Notes: generated by a model not told the origin, from the sequence alone. 64,000 bases of DNA from Alteribacter natronophilus (GCF_006007885.1 NZ_VCRO01000001.1:868001-932000), one strand, 5' to 3'; counted from the stretch's first letter, positions 1 to 8,497 are shown. Translations and numbers: made by a program.

Positions 1-526
1 GGGGAATGAGAATCATGGCAAAAGCGATGGCCTCTTCTCCCATTCCAAATACCGCACCTCCAAGGGAAAAGAGAACAAACATAACCGGGATGATCAGATT
101 TTCTCTCCCTTTCGTCCGCTTAATAACCGAAAAGATCCCTTCTTCCACTGCCCGTGTTTTCATAATGATTCCGAACGCACCGCCAATAATGATAATAAAG
201 GCAATAACACCCACAGCGGATCCCCATTTATCTCCTGATACAAGACCTTCAAAAACGTAATTGAGAAAACCGGCACCGCCGCCCCCTTCAAAAAGAGGTG
301 CACCGTCACGTACCGGTTCGCCATCCTCTCCGGTAACCGTTTCAAAACTCCCCGGGACCAGCACAGTCCTGGTGTCCTCTCCACCGTCAGAGGTGGTGAA
401 CGTAACCTCCTCAGTCTCAAACTGCCCCTGAGGCAGGACATAGGTCAGTAAAGCTGCTGCCAGTACGACGAAGAAAATAATTACAAAGGTATCCGGTGTC
501 TGAAATTTTTTCTTTTTCTGTTCCAT
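1..526 (-). CDS. YfcC-family membrane transporter, N-terminal part (cut by window edge)
   Basis: This is the first 175 codons of a gene that runs off the left edge. Translation from an ATG preceded by GGAGCAGGG gives a short basic cytoplasmic start (MEQKKKKFQTPD), a first membrane helix at about residues 13-30 ending in YVLPQG, an extracytoplasmic loop rich in acidic residues and glycine, then further hydrophobic helices (around VGVIAFIIIIGGAFGIIM and LGGAVFGMGEEAIAF). This pattern fits the YfcC family of putative C4-dicarboxylate or basic amino acid carriers in the cell membrane. The substrate cannot be read from the sequence. The gene is oriented away from dgk, with a long AT-rich gap between them. 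Confidence 0.8.
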   Translation of the reverse strand, partial: MEQKKKKFQTPDTFVIIFFVVLAAALLTYVLPQGQFETEEVTFTTSDGGEDTRTVLVPGSFETVTGEDGEPVRDGAPLFEGGGGAGFLNYVFEGLVSGDKWGSAVGVIAFIIIIGGAFGIIMKTRAVEEGIFSVIKRTKGRENLIIPVMFVLFSLGGAVFGMGEEAIAFAMILIP

Positions 527-889
527 TTCCCTGCTCCTCTCTCAATCATTTGTGCCGGACTTTAATGCAAGATGGATGCCAGAACAGCCGCCCGTCCGCG
601 CTTTTCGGCCATTCTGCCCATACAGAGGGGATGTCAGCTTTAAATGCCTGACTGTAAAAAGCAGATACGCTGATAAATACCCTTAAATAGGCTTTACAAA
701 AACATCCTTTAACACCCATTAAAAACCCATTTAATAAAATAAATATTGGTAAAATGTTGTCGAAAGTGTAAAGAAATATGCTGGAATATGTTAAACTATC
801 ATTGTTTTTATTTTTCGGCACTGTAACATAACGAAGTATTGTTTTGTGTACCTGGAAAAAGATATTCGTACAGGAAGGGGGATTCCATT
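527..889. other. AT-rich intergenic region between divergent genes
   Basis: No convincing gene is seen here. The stretch from about 660 to 835 is very AT-rich and must hold the divergent promoters of the YfcC-type gene and of dgk-dck, but no -35/-10 pair is clean enough to name. The one long reading frame, on the minus strand, has no ribosome binding site and an unbiased composition, so I treat it as chance. Confidence 0.5.
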
Positions 890-1531
890 ATGACTTCGAC
901 ACCATTCATTGCCGTTGAAGGGCCGATTGGCGTTGGAAAAACGTCTTTAGCCACCAGGCTATCAGCAGACTTTGACTATTACCTGCTGAAGGAAATTGTT
1001 GAAGAGAACCCGTTTCTGGGTAAGTTTTATGAAGATATTCAGGAATGGAGCTTTCAGACAGAAATGTTTTTCCTGTGCAACCGGTTCAAACAGCTCGAAG
1101 ATATCCAGCGGTTCCAGCTGGACAGCCGGAAACCGGTTGTAAGTGATTACCACATTTTTAAAAATAGAATTTTCGCTAAACAGACTTTGAAGGACAGGCA
1201 CTTCAGAAAGTATGATCAGATCTATCAGATTCTTGCCGCTGATTTACCCAAACCTAATATGATTATCTACCTGCATGCGGGTCTTGATACGCTCTTATCA
1301 CGGATCGCCAGCCGGGGGCGCACCATTGAGCAGCAGATTGATCCGGCATATCTGAAACAGCTGTCCAGCGACTACGATATGTTTATTGCCACTTTTAAAG
1401 AGACCCATCCCGATATCCCGGTACTCACTTTTTCAGGTGACGAGCTCGATTTTGTACACCGTAAAAATGATTACAGCCATATCAGGCAGCAGGTTATGGA
1501 CACACTGGGAGCTGTACCGATTGAAAAGTAG
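890..1531 (+). CDS. dgk: Deoxyguanosine kinase
   Basis: This cytoplasmic salvage enzyme phosphorylates deoxyguanosine (and related purine deoxynucleosides) to the monophosphate. The P-loop GPIGVGKTS lies at residues 11-19, and the family pattern of WSFQTEMFFLCNRFKQLED and a DYH motif (in place of the DRS of Dck) follows as in B. subtilis Dgk; length 213 residues is normal. An upstream in-frame TTG could add 17 residues, but the ATG used here has AGGAAGGGGGA at good spacing and matches the family N-terminus. It is followed 20 bases later by dck, the same order as in B. subtilis (yaaG-yaaF), so the pair is probably co-transcribed and ends at the hairpin after dck. Confidence 0.93.
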   Translation: MTSTPFIAVEGPIGVGKTSLATRLSADFDYYLLKEIVEENPFLGKFYEDIQEWSFQTEMFFLCNRFKQLEDIQRFQLDSRKPVVSDYHIFKNRIFAKQTLKDRHFRKYDQIYQILAADLPKPNMIIYLHAGLDTLLSRIASRGRTIEQQIDPAYLKQLSSDYDMFIATFKETHPDIPVLTFSGDELDFVHRKNDYSHIRQQVMDTLGAVPIEK

Positions 1532-1551
1532 AGAAACGGAGTTGTTTTACA

Positions 1552-2244
1552 ATGAATAAAAACCGGCACAGTATTCCGGACAATGCGCTGATTACCCTAG
1601 CAGGTACTGTAGGTGTAGGAAAATCCACCCTCACAAAAACACTTGCAGACACACTCAATTTTGAAGCATCTTTTGAAAAAGTGGATGGAAACCCTTATCT
1701 GGAAGACTATTACGATGATTTTAAAGCCTGGTCATTTCATCTTCAGATGTATTTCCTCGCCGAGCGGTTTAAACAGCAGAAGCAGATGCACGAAACCGGC
1801 GCAGGATATGTACAGGACAGAAGTATCTATGAAGATGTCGGGATTTTTGCAAAGATGCAGTTTGATAACGGCAATATGACCCGCCGTGATTATGATACAT
1901 ATCACTCTCTCTTCGAAGCGATGGTCATGTCCCCCTACTTCCCCAAACCTGATGTCCTCATTTACATTGACGGGGATTTGGATAAAATTCTTGAGCGCGT
2001 AGGCAGCCGCGGGCGGGAAATGGAAACGAAAACGCCCCGCGCATTCTGGAAGGATCTTCACGAACGGTACCGCAGCTGGATTCAGCAGTTTGATGTCTGC
2101 CCGGTCCTTCACCTCGATATCGAGGCATATGACTGCCGCGATGCGGATTCAATGAAAAGGATCACCAGTGGAATCAGCGAACTGATTCACAACAAAGATC
2201 TGAACTATCTCAAACTCTCTCCGGTCAATCCCGTGAAAAGCTGA
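1552..2244 (+). CDS. dck: Deoxyadenosine/deoxycytidine kinase
   Basis: This is the second deoxynucleoside kinase of the salvage pair, phosphorylating deoxyadenosine and deoxycytidine. The P-loop GTVGVGKST is at residues 18-26, the substrate/nucleobase motif DRSIYED follows at about 85, and the lid arginines lie in GSRGREME. The protein is 230 residues, close to the family length of about 217, with a slightly longer C-terminus. A weak ribosome binding site (ACGGAG) precedes the ATG. It is paralogous to the gene just upstream and differs from it in having DRS rather than DYH. Confidence 0.93.
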   Translation: MNKNRHSIPDNALITLAGTVGVGKSTLTKTLADTLNFEASFEKVDGNPYLEDYYDDFKAWSFHLQMYFLAERFKQQKQMHETGAGYVQDRSIYEDVGIFAKMQFDNGNMTRRDYDTYHSLFEAMVMSPYFPKPDVLIYIDGDLDKILERVGSRGREMETKTPRAFWKDLHERYRSWIQQFDVCPVLHLDIEAYDCRDADSMKRITSGISELIHNKDLNYLKLSPVNPVKS

Positions 2245-2250
2245 AAAAAA

Positions 2251-2276
2251 GGTGTCCCGATCCGGGACACCTTTTT
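2251..2276. terminator. Bidirectional Rho-independent terminator
   Basis: GGTGTCCC-GATCC-GGGACACC forms a perfect hairpin with A residues before it and T residues after it. It can stop dgk-dck on the plus strand and tatC on the minus strand, which converge here. Confidence 0.88.
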
Positions 2277-2302
2277 GATTCCTTCCTTATCACAGGTCAG
2301 AA

Positions 2303-3040
2303 TTAAGCGCTGCTGTTCTTCTCCTCGAGCTCTCTTTTCAGCTTCCTCCTGTAAACCGCATGGGAAAGCATGATGCTTATTTCATACAGCAGAATCAGCG
2401 GAATAATAACGAGTACATCCGAGATGAAATCCGGCGGTGAAATAAGAACCGAAACAACGACTATGGCAAAATACGCGTATTTTCTGTTTTTCATCATCCC
2501 GTACGGTGTCAGCAGACCAAGGCTGGTCAGAAACATTACGACCAGGGGCAGTTCAAACAGAAGACTGAACGGCACTGTCATCCTGAGTACAAACTGAAAA
2601 TAACGGTCCGGGGTGAACATAGTCTGGAACATTCCTTCACTTAATGCAAGGAGAAAGTTCAGGACAATCGGAAGAACCACAAAATACCCGAACGCCAGTC
2701 CTCCGGCAAACAAAAGAACGGAAGCAGGAATGTACATGAGCGTTACCTTGCGCTCCGAAGGTGTCAGACCGGGCTTTACAAACAGCCAGACCTGAAACAT
2801 AAGAATCGGAATCGTTACAGCAACAGCGATTACTCCTGCAATGCTGAAAAAGATCCAGAGTACGTCAAGGGGTCCCAGTACAGTCAGTTCCATATCGAGA
2901 TCCTGGACGAGCCACTGGTATATATCTCTCACAAAAACAAAACTCACAATAAAAAAGAGAATAAATGATCCCAGAACAATCATAATCCGTTTTCTTAATT
3001 CACTTAAATGATCAAACATATTCATATCCTGCTGTGTCAT
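2303..3040 (-). CDS. tatC: Sec-independent protein translocase TatC
   Basis: TatC is the six-helix membrane receptor that recognises twin-arginine signal peptides and works with TatA to export folded proteins. The N-terminal DHLSELRKR motif, with its conserved glutamate, and six hydrophobic segments identify it; 245 residues is the normal length. The frame is open for 24 more codons upstream, but the ATG chosen has AGGGGCG at proper spacing and the typical start MTQQDMNMFDHL. It lies downstream of tatA in the same direction. The Rieske protein QcrA at the right end of the window carries a twin-arginine signal and is a likely client. Confidence 0.95.
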   Translation of the reverse strand: MTQQDMNMFDHLSELRKRIMIVLGSFILFFIVSFVFVRDIYQWLVQDLDMELTVLGPLDVLWIFFSIAGVIAVAVTIPILMFQVWLFVKPGLTPSERKVTLMYIPASVLLFAGGLAFGYFVVLPIVLNFLLALSEGMFQTMFTPDRYFQFVLRMTVPFSLLFELPLVVMFLTSLGLLTPYGMMKNRKYAYFAIVVVSVLISPPDFISDVLVIIPLILLYEISIMLSHAVYRRKLKRELEEKNSSA

Positions 3041-3098
3041 TGGAAACGCCCCTAACTGTCGGCAACAGAGGAAAGTGTCTTTACATACAAAAGGTGCA

Positions 3099-3114
3099 AG
3101 GTGACGGGTCACCT
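3099..3114 (-). other. Stem-loop between tatA and tatC
   Basis: AGGTGAC-CC-GTCACCT is a perfect 7-bp inverted repeat in the 94-base gap between tatA and tatC. On the minus strand it is followed by only a weak, interrupted U stretch, so it looks more like a partial terminator or mRNA-processing stem that would leave more tatA than tatC message than like a full stop. This role is inference. Confidence 0.5.
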
Positions 3115-3134
3115 CACACCCCTATTCACTTTCA

Positions 3135-3323
3135 TTACCTGTTCTGATTCTGCTTATCTGCAGATTTATCGTCTTCATCATTCGTCAGATCTTTAGCGGA
3201 TGCTTTAAATTCCTTAAGAGTCTGTCCCATTGCTCTTCCGATTTCAGGCAGTTTCTTAGGGCCAAAGATGATCAATGCAATGACAAGGATCAAAATCAGA
3301 CCCGGAATCCCAATATTCGGCAT
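3135..3323 (-). CDS. tatA: Twin-arginine translocase pore subunit TatA
   Basis: TatA forms the size-adaptable pore of the Tat export system. The 62-residue protein has a short N-terminal membrane helix ([16 protein letters not shown]), the conserved [14 protein letters not shown] hinge, an amphipathic helix and a charged tail. The start ATG is preceded by AAGGAGGGTAC; an upstream in-frame ATG would add nine residues but has no binding site. A single TatA without TatB is the usual minimal Bacillus arrangement. Confidence 0.95.
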   Translation of the reverse strand: MPNIGIPGLILILVIALIIFGPKKLPEIGRAMGQTLKEFKASAKDLTNDEDDKSADKQNQNR

Positions 3324-3435
3324 GGTGTACCCTCCTTTATTAAGGTTCATGCTGTATTTTCAACAAAGTCCTGTCTACATTATAAAACGATCAGGTGCGA
3401 ATTACTACACATAGCGTTTATTCAGTAAAAAAAGT

Positions 3436-3765
3436 TCACCGGTCTGACACATTCGGGGGTTCTGCAGCTCCCAGGAGAGCGTCGATGGAAATCCCCTCCC
3501 CTTTCCTGAAAGCTTCAGGATCCAGAACTGTGGATTCCGAAAAACTCAAGGCTGACTCATCCGGTATAATATCGGAAGTTTCGGCGTCTGCAGGGAACCG
3601 GTTAAGCATCTGCACCAGGGAAGGTTTCTTCAGTTGAATTTCAGTTCGTTCTTTATGCGGGTTTCCTGCTGCAGCATGATCGTTCTGCACTGTTACTGCT
3701 GCTGTCCAGACGCCTGCACAGATGAGTGCTGCAGTAAGAAGCAGCGCTTTCGCTGATTTTTCCAT
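3436..3765 (-). CDS. Small secreted or membrane-anchored protein, unknown
   Basis: I do not recognise this 109-residue protein. It begins with a positively charged start and a hydrophobic stretch (ALLLTAALICAGVWTAAVTV, residues 6-25) that is either an uncleaved anchor or a Sec signal; the rest is hydrophilic and acidic with no repeats or cysteines. The ATG used has GGAGGGGACAGGC before it; an ATG 14 codons earlier lacks a binding site. It lies between tatA and an NRDE-family gene, same strand, but with gaps of about 100 bases, so operon membership is uncertain. Confidence 0.6.
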   Translation of the reverse strand: MEKSAKALLLTAALICAGVWTAAVTVQNDHAAAGNPHKERTEIQLKKPSLVQMLNRFPADAETSDIIPDESALSFSESTVLDPEAFRKGEGISIDALLGAAEPPNVSDR

Positions 3766-3848
3766 GCCTGTCCCCTCCACTCCCGCTGACGGATCGTTCG
3801 AAATCATCGTCTGCTTTTCCTATCTATACCATAAATCGACATACAGGA

Positions 3849-4634
3849 TCAAGGGCAGCCGCGATTTGAGGAAAGAGTAATCTCCTCACTGCGGGTCCTG
3901 ACATTGCCGCCATCGAATGTCCGTTCCGTCATCACCAGGCGTCCGGAATCATCCATTAACAGAATGGTCGAGCACCTCGTGCCATAACTTTCGGCCTGAA
4001 TAAAAAGCGGCGAAAGCATTCTTTCAAGCTCCATTCCTACCCCGGTGTCAGGAAGATGTTTATCGGGAAACGGGTCAGCCTCCTGCAGCAGACTGAAAAG
4101 TCTTTCTGTCAGTTCAGCCCGGGAAAGACTGTTTCCCAGCTCAGCCATCCCCCGTTTCAGGTACCGGACTTTCGGCCAGTCAGAATGAAGCGTACCATTA
4201 CTGAGGCCGTAAATCCCCTTGGTCAGCGTTTCAGTACTGCTGCTGCGGTTGCTGACGTAATGGAGCTTATCCGGCGTTCCGGCCAGGAGGTTAAAGCCAT
4301 CATACAGGGTCGCTTCTTCATTAAGCTTCCCCAAAAAATCTTCTGCAGGCAACAGAGGGTCTCCAAGATAATCACGAACGATGTTCCCTCTGCTTTTTTT
4401 CGGATTTTCATGCCCCGGTACTTCACGAACGTTTGTAAGAGCGGCAATTCTGCCGGATTGTGACATTCCCATCCAAGTTCCTCCAGCCACTTCATCACGG
4501 CCTGCAAGGATTTCCGGCTCATCTTCCCACTGATGCAGCTTCTGTGTGGGGCGCTCATAGAATTCATCTCTATTTGCAGCCATAATAAAGGGAAATTCAT
4601 TATTCTGTTTCATGGATACTCCGATCAGGCACAT
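3849..4634 (-). CDS. NRDE (TANGO2-like) family protein
   Basis: The protein starts MCLIG, placing Cys2 as the candidate N-terminal nucleophile after removal of methionine, and the family signature NRDE is at residues 21-24, followed by W-rich and GGTW motifs. The 261-residue length is typical of the NRDE/TANGO2 group, whose fold resembles Ntn hydrolases but whose substrate is unsettled (eukaryotic relatives are linked to lipid and haem homeostasis). The start codon overlaps the end of the upstream permease gene by 10 bases, which suggests translational coupling with a purine/pyrimidine-type transporter. Confidence 0.85.
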   Translation of the reverse strand: MCLIGVSMKQNNEFPFIMAANRDEFYERPTQKLHQWEDEPEILAGRDEVAGGTWMGMSQSGRIAALTNVREVPGHENPKKSRGNIVRDYLGDPLLPAEDFLGKLNEEATLYDGFNLLAGTPDKLHYVSNRSSSTETLTKGIYGLSNGTLHSDWPKVRYLKRGMAELGNSLSRAELTERLFSLLQEADPFPDKHLPDTGVGMELERMLSPLFIQAESYGTRCSTILLMDDSGRLVMTERTFDGGNVRTRSEEITLSSNRGCP

Positions 4635-5986
4635 GCTTTCCCCTTCCTTCTCTTCTTCTGTTTATCCGCTGCGGCTGTGTATAAAGCCATTGTAAAGAAA
4701 AATGATACAAATCCCGGGGAAAACATATCTGGAACGAATACGTACACTATTACGCCGGCTGCCGCCGCCAGACCTCCAGTCCGGTTAAAAGAGGAAGCGT
4801 TGTTATTCGCACTTACCTGTTCAGGTGTCAGCGTTCCCTTTTTGATGAAAAGGTAATCTGCAATGATTACGGCAGTAAGAGGAATCACTACCGTTCCCAG
4901 ATGTGAAATAAACATGTCGGCATTATCCACGATAACCGGGAAACAGCTGACTGCCACCCCGGCCCCTCCGAAAACGACAGCACTTCTGATCCTTCCGAGT
5001 GCCGGGAACGTATTAAGCAGACTGTATCCTCCGGTATACGCGTTGTTCAGATTTATAATAATCATGGAGGAAACAGCCGCTGCTGCAACAATTCCAATGA
5101 GGAGCGGTGAGTCTGTTAGTCTGCTCGCTTCAACAAAAGGATTCCATTCTCCCGCAGCTGCAGCTGTAAAGGCACCGAGCACAGCTGTCATCATAAAACC
5201 AAGCATATTGCCGGCATAGATTCCAATAACTGCCTGCCGGCTGCTTTTGGCATACCGTGCAATATCCGAGGATGTTCCAGCTCCTGACACATACTGTACA
5301 AAAGCAAGTCCGGCAAAAAACATCATCGCCGGCACTGACCAATCTCCTGTTCCTGATACTGCCTCCCCTGCTGCAGCACCTCCCTGGTAGTCTCCTGTCA
5401 GAAACAGCCACATCATAATTACTGCTGCTCCACCCATAACAGGGAGTACGAATCCAGACGCTTTCCTTATGGCCTCAAACCCAACAACGGCCAGGTAAGC
5501 CATCAGAATTGCAAGAGGAAAACTGACTGCGGGAAAAGGAAGGTTAATCCCGAAGCCTCTCTGCACAAGTTCAATAATAATATAGGTTCCCGCTACCGTC
5601 TGTACACCAAACCAGTAAAGAGAGGTCAGCGATCGCACTGGTGATGCCAGGTACATGGAACCCTTTGTTCCGATCAGGCTCCGGATTACGTACTGCGCCG
5701 GCAGACCGTATCTGGCCCCCGGCATCGCCAGGAGGCTTACAAAAACAAAAGCCAGCGCAGCCCCTGCTGCAGTACTCGCTACGGCGGCATAAAAACTCAG
5801 TCCCCCTTCAAGCACTGCAAGTGCGGGGACAAGGAAATTCCCGGCGTTTACTGCTACAGCAGCCTGAATTCTTATGTAGTGATGCGCCTTTGCTGTTTTA
5901 AGATGGCCAGGTACCGCTTCCAGGCCAAGCTGTTCAAACTTTACTGCTTTCGGCAACCAGATCCCCACACTTTCAAAAGTTGTCAA
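4625..5986 (-). CDS. NCS1-family nucleobase or allantoin-type permease
   Basis: This is a membrane transporter of 453 residues with about 12 hydrophobic segments and the NCS1 hallmarks GLEAVP...KTAKAHHYIRIQAAVAVNAGNF near the N-terminus and SGAGTSSDIARYAK in the middle. Relatives carry cytosine, uracil, allantoin or hydantoins by proton or sodium symport; the substrate here is not decidable. The start appears to be TTG with a poorly spaced AAGG upstream, so the N-terminus is uncertain by a few residues. It is translationally coupled to the NRDE gene downstream. Confidence 0.82.
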   Translation of the reverse strand: MTTFESVGIWLPKAVKFEQLGLEAVPGHLKTAKAHHYIRIQAAVAVNAGNFLVPALAVLEGGLSFYAAVASTAAGAALAFVFVSLLAMPGARYGLPAQYVIRSLIGTKGSMYLASPVRSLTSLYWFGVQTVAGTYIIIELVQRGFGINLPFPAVSFPLAILMAYLAVVGFEAIRKASGFVLPVMGGAAVIMMWLFLTGDYQGGAAAGEAVSGTGDWSVPAMMFFAGLAFVQYVSGAGTSSDIARYAKSSRQAVIGIYAGNMLGFMMTAVLGAFTAAAAGEWNPFVEASRLTDSPLLIGIVAAAAVSSMIIINLNNAYTGGYSLLNTFPALGRIRSAVVFGGAGVAVSCFPVIVDNADMFISHLGTVVIPLTAVIIADYLFIKKGTLTPEQVSANNNASSFNRTGGLAAAAGVIVYVFVPDMFSPGFVSFFFTMALYTAAADKQKKRRKGKACA

Positions 5987-6083
5987 TACCTTCGTTCATA
6001 TTACCGCTTAAAACAAGTTTCGTCTAACCGGACGTGCATAATCACATTATTACAGGGTAGAGAAATAGTACAGATGTTTAATC

Positions 6084-6113
6084 TTGCCCGGGTTAAATAC
6101 CTCATTATATAAT
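6084..6113 (+). promoter_or_regulatory. Sigma-A-type promoter of the telA pair
   Basis: TTGCCC and TATAAT are separated by 18 bases about 135 bases upstream of the TelA-family start codon. It lies just upstream of the ECF-type promoter described next. Confidence 0.6.
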
Positions 6114-6127
6114 CAAGCCAGCGCCAG

Positions 6128-6154
6128 TGGAACTTTTTCGCTCCGCCGTACGTA
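6128..6154 (+). promoter_or_regulatory. ECF sigma (SigW/SigM-like) promoter candidate
   Basis: TGGAACTTTTT followed after a 17-base gap (counted from the AAC) by CGTA matches the extracytoplasmic-function promoter pattern of Bacillus (TGAAAC, 16-17 bases, CGTA). The TelA-family genes yaaN and yceH of B. subtilis lie in operons controlled by ECF sigma factors, so the position makes biological sense. Assignment to one sigma factor is inference. Confidence 0.55.
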
Positions 6155-6249
6155 GAACAGATACAGGAAATTACACTGATTAAGGTATAAAAACAAATAC
6201 AATTTCAGCCTCACCGGAGGCTTTCAGTCTGAATCAGGAGGGAATACTG

Positions 6250-7281
6250 ATGAGTGAAACAAACGGAAAAGAAGTGCAGAACAAAGAAAACGGAAATGCA
6301 ATGTCCTATCTGGAAAGAATCAGATCCGGAAACAGCCTTGATGAGATACTCGATTCCATCGGCAGAATCGGAACAGAGGAACAGGAAAAAGCAGGGGAAT
6401 CCCTGGAATCACTAAAACGCCCCGTAAGTGATATGATGAACGATCCTAATCACGAACTGCCGGATCAGCTTTCAAAGCTGAAAGACGTTGTCGCAGAACT
6501 GGAACCCAATTATCTGAAACAGGGCCGCTTCGAAAAGTTCCTGAGTAAAATTGTCCGCAAAAGTCCTCTCGATAAATATGCAAAGAAATATCAGTCCATT
6601 GAATCCGAAGTGGAAACGATTATTGAAGCCCTTCTTCATGGAAAAGACAGGCTGCAGGAAGATAACGTAATGCTTCAGCAGCTCAAATCTGTCGCAAGGG
6701 AACGGATTTCTTCTCTGGACGAACAAATTGCCATTGGTAAGGAACTGAACCTGATGCTTGAAGAGGAAATGAAAAAAGACGAATGGAAGGAAAACCCGGT
6801 TCCTATTCAAAAAGGACAGCAGAAGGTTCTTTCAAGAGTAAAAAACATGCAACAGGCCGTTCTCGTGCTGCAGCAATCACTCGCTTCTGTTGATATCATT
6901 GTTGAAAACAACGACAAACTTGAAGAAGCAATCTTTAATGCCATTACAATGACCAAAAACATTATTACTGTAACAGCATCCATTCAGCTTGCTCTCGGAA
7001 ATCAGAAAAAGGTAATCGACGCTGTGCAGAACGTCAATGAATCGACCGAATCCATGCTTGCGTCCAACGCTTCCCTCCTGAAGTCCAATACTGAGGAAAC
7101 ACTTAAAACCCTTGAAAAGCCTGCAATAGCCATGGATACGTTCAAAAAGGCATACGAAGATGTCTACGCTGCCATCGAACTGACTGAACAGTCCAACGAG
7201 CGGATTATAGAGTCAAGCAAACAGTTTATTACGGAAATGGATGAGCTGAATCAGAAAATGGAGCAGAAACTGCTTAAATAA
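6250..7281 (+). CDS. TelA/YaaN-family toxic anion resistance protein
   Basis: This is a soluble, alpha-helical protein of 343 residues. After an N-terminal region of about 80 residues comes the conserved TelA core, including FLSKIVRKSPLDKYAKKYQS, then LLHGKDRLQEDNVML, and a long coiled C-terminal half. TelA-family proteins are linked to resistance to tellurite, some antibiotics and envelope stress; the molecular activity is not known. The ATG has CAGGAGGGA. The next gene starts 38 bases downstream and is the likely partner. The family is usually about 380 residues, so this one is slightly short. Confidence 0.82.
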   Translation: MSETNGKEVQNKENGNAMSYLERIRSGNSLDEILDSIGRIGTEEQEKAGESLESLKRPVSDMMNDPNHELPDQLSKLKDVVAELEPNYLKQGRFEKFLSKIVRKSPLDKYAKKYQSIESEVETIIEALLHGKDRLQEDNVMLQQLKSVARERISSLDEQIAIGKELNLMLEEEMKKDEWKENPVPIQKGQQKVLSRVKNMQQAVLVLQQSLASVDIIVENNDKLEEAIFNAITMTKNIITVTASIQLALGNQKKVIDAVQNVNESTESMLASNASLLKSNTEETLKTLEKPAIAMDTFKKAYEDVYAAIELTEQSNERIIESSKQFITEMDELNQKMEQKLLK

Positions 7282-7319
7282 TTCTACTGAAGCCGAGTTT
7301 CCGGAAGGAGGAAAGTCCA

Positions 7320-8231
7320 GTGACATTTAAAGAACGCCTGCTCCACCACCAGTGGGTACAGCCTTTTCTTCCCAACTACATGAAACCGCTGCAGGAACCG
7401 GGAATCGAGGAAGGTCCAACAAGCCTGATGATCCATGAAACAGAGGAATTTCTTTCTGACCTTTCTTCTCTCTCGGAACTGCCTCGCCTTAACAAAACAT
7501 TTAAACGCAAAATAAAGGGGTTTCTGCTGAAAGTAAAAATCAAACCTAAAAAGCTGCATCTTGAGCTGATAGATACGAAACGCTCACCGGCCCAGATAAA
7601 AAAACGGATTTATATTACAACCTACCGAAAATCCGTCAAATCCGAGAATGGTTTAGGCAAATGTATTGACGCCACCATTTATTACCAGATCGAAGGAAGA
7701 AACATGGTGCGCAACGTTAAACATCACCATCTGTTCCGCCCGGTATTCACTCATCTGCATATGCTCGATACTTCACTGTCAGGCCAGGCTGCCCTTCCCG
7801 CAGCCGAACTTGAAGAAACAGCTCCTGCCCGGCCAGAGGAAATCACGGCGGAAAATGAAGATAAGAACAGCCTGATGGCTGCACTTAACAATTATTCGCC
7901 CCAACTAAATACCAGTGATCCCGATCTCGAACAAGCACTCGCTGAGGTGACCGGATCGCTCAAAAGATGTCTGGAGGAATTTGAACTCCTTGATATTGAG
8001 GAGAGACACCAGGTCAAGCGCATGATTGTCAAGGAGATTCCGCAGCTTACACAGACCTTCAGGAGCCTTTCACCGCTTCAGAAATCCGAAAAGAAAGAGG
8101 AAATGATTAATGCCCTTCAGAAAATGAACCATTTCACCCTGAAAATTGTTTCCTCTCTTGAACGGAACAGACTGGAGCACATGAACCACCTCCTCAGGGT
8201 AAGTAAAATGCGCTATGACGATCCGGAATGA
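7320..8231 (+). CDS. Unrecognised partner of the TelA-family protein
   Basis: I do not recognise this 303-residue protein. It starts with GTG behind AAGGAGG, in the same transcription unit as the TelA-family gene. In B. subtilis yaaN is paired with xpaC, but this protein lacks the N-terminal membrane helices of XpaC. Residues 1-160 look like a mixed alpha/beta domain with a basic patch (KTFKRKIKGFLLKVKIKPKK) and a His-rich spot (NVKHHHLF); residues 165-200 are acidic linker; residues 200-303 are helical and probably coiled, ending in a region likely to contact TelA. No catalytic motif is visible. Confidence 0.7.
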   Translation: MTFKERLLHHQWVQPFLPNYMKPLQEPGIEEGPTSLMIHETEEFLSDLSSLSELPRLNKTFKRKIKGFLLKVKIKPKKLHLELIDTKRSPAQIKKRIYITTYRKSVKSENGLGKCIDATIYYQIEGRNMVRNVKHHHLFRPVFTHLHMLDTSLSGQAALPAAELEETAPARPEEITAENEDKNSLMAALNNYSPQLNTSDPDLEQALAEVTGSLKRCLEEFELLDIEERHQVKRMIVKEIPQLTQTFRSLSPLQKSEKKEEMINALQKMNHFTLKIVSSLERNRLEHMNHLLRVSKMRYDDPE

Positions 8232-8238
8232 AAACAAA

Positions 8239-8291
8239 AGAGGTTGACCGGTAACGCTGTTTTACAGCTCCACCACGGTCAACCTCTTTTT
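8239..8291 (+). terminator. Rho-independent terminator of the telA pair
   Basis: AGAGGTTGACCG pairs with CGGTCAACCTCT across a 25-base loop and is followed by a T run. It starts seven bases after the stop of the TelA partner gene. Confidence 0.82.
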
Positions 8292-8295
8292 ATGT

Positions 8296-8374
8296 GCTCT
8301 GATTAAAGTCTACTGTTCAGTTTCGCTCACTGCTCTCCAATCAGCCTGTTAAAATAAACATTATGCTTTTTAAG
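8296..8374. repeat. Degenerate copy of the GCTCTGTTAAAG repeat
   Basis: This stretch shares TTTCGCTCACTG, CTCCAATCA and the AAACATTA end region with the copies near 28.7 and 45.0 kb, but both terminal arms have decayed. It sits just behind the terminator of the telA pair. It is the most diverged of the three copies. Confidence 0.5.
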
Positions 8375-8497
8375 AATAATTTTAAAAGCGATGAGTAAAA
8401 GTATGCAGTTCGTAAAGATCCGCTAAACGACATTCCCCAAAGCACGCGGCGGTGCCAGAGAGCCTAGGCAGGCTTTTTTGCCCTGCAAAACAGCTTT

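Noticed and set aside
8461-8497. Terminator of rsgI
   Set aside because: Short stems around GCAGG and GCCTGC exist, but the A/T run lies in the loop rather than after the stem, so no terminator can be claimed.
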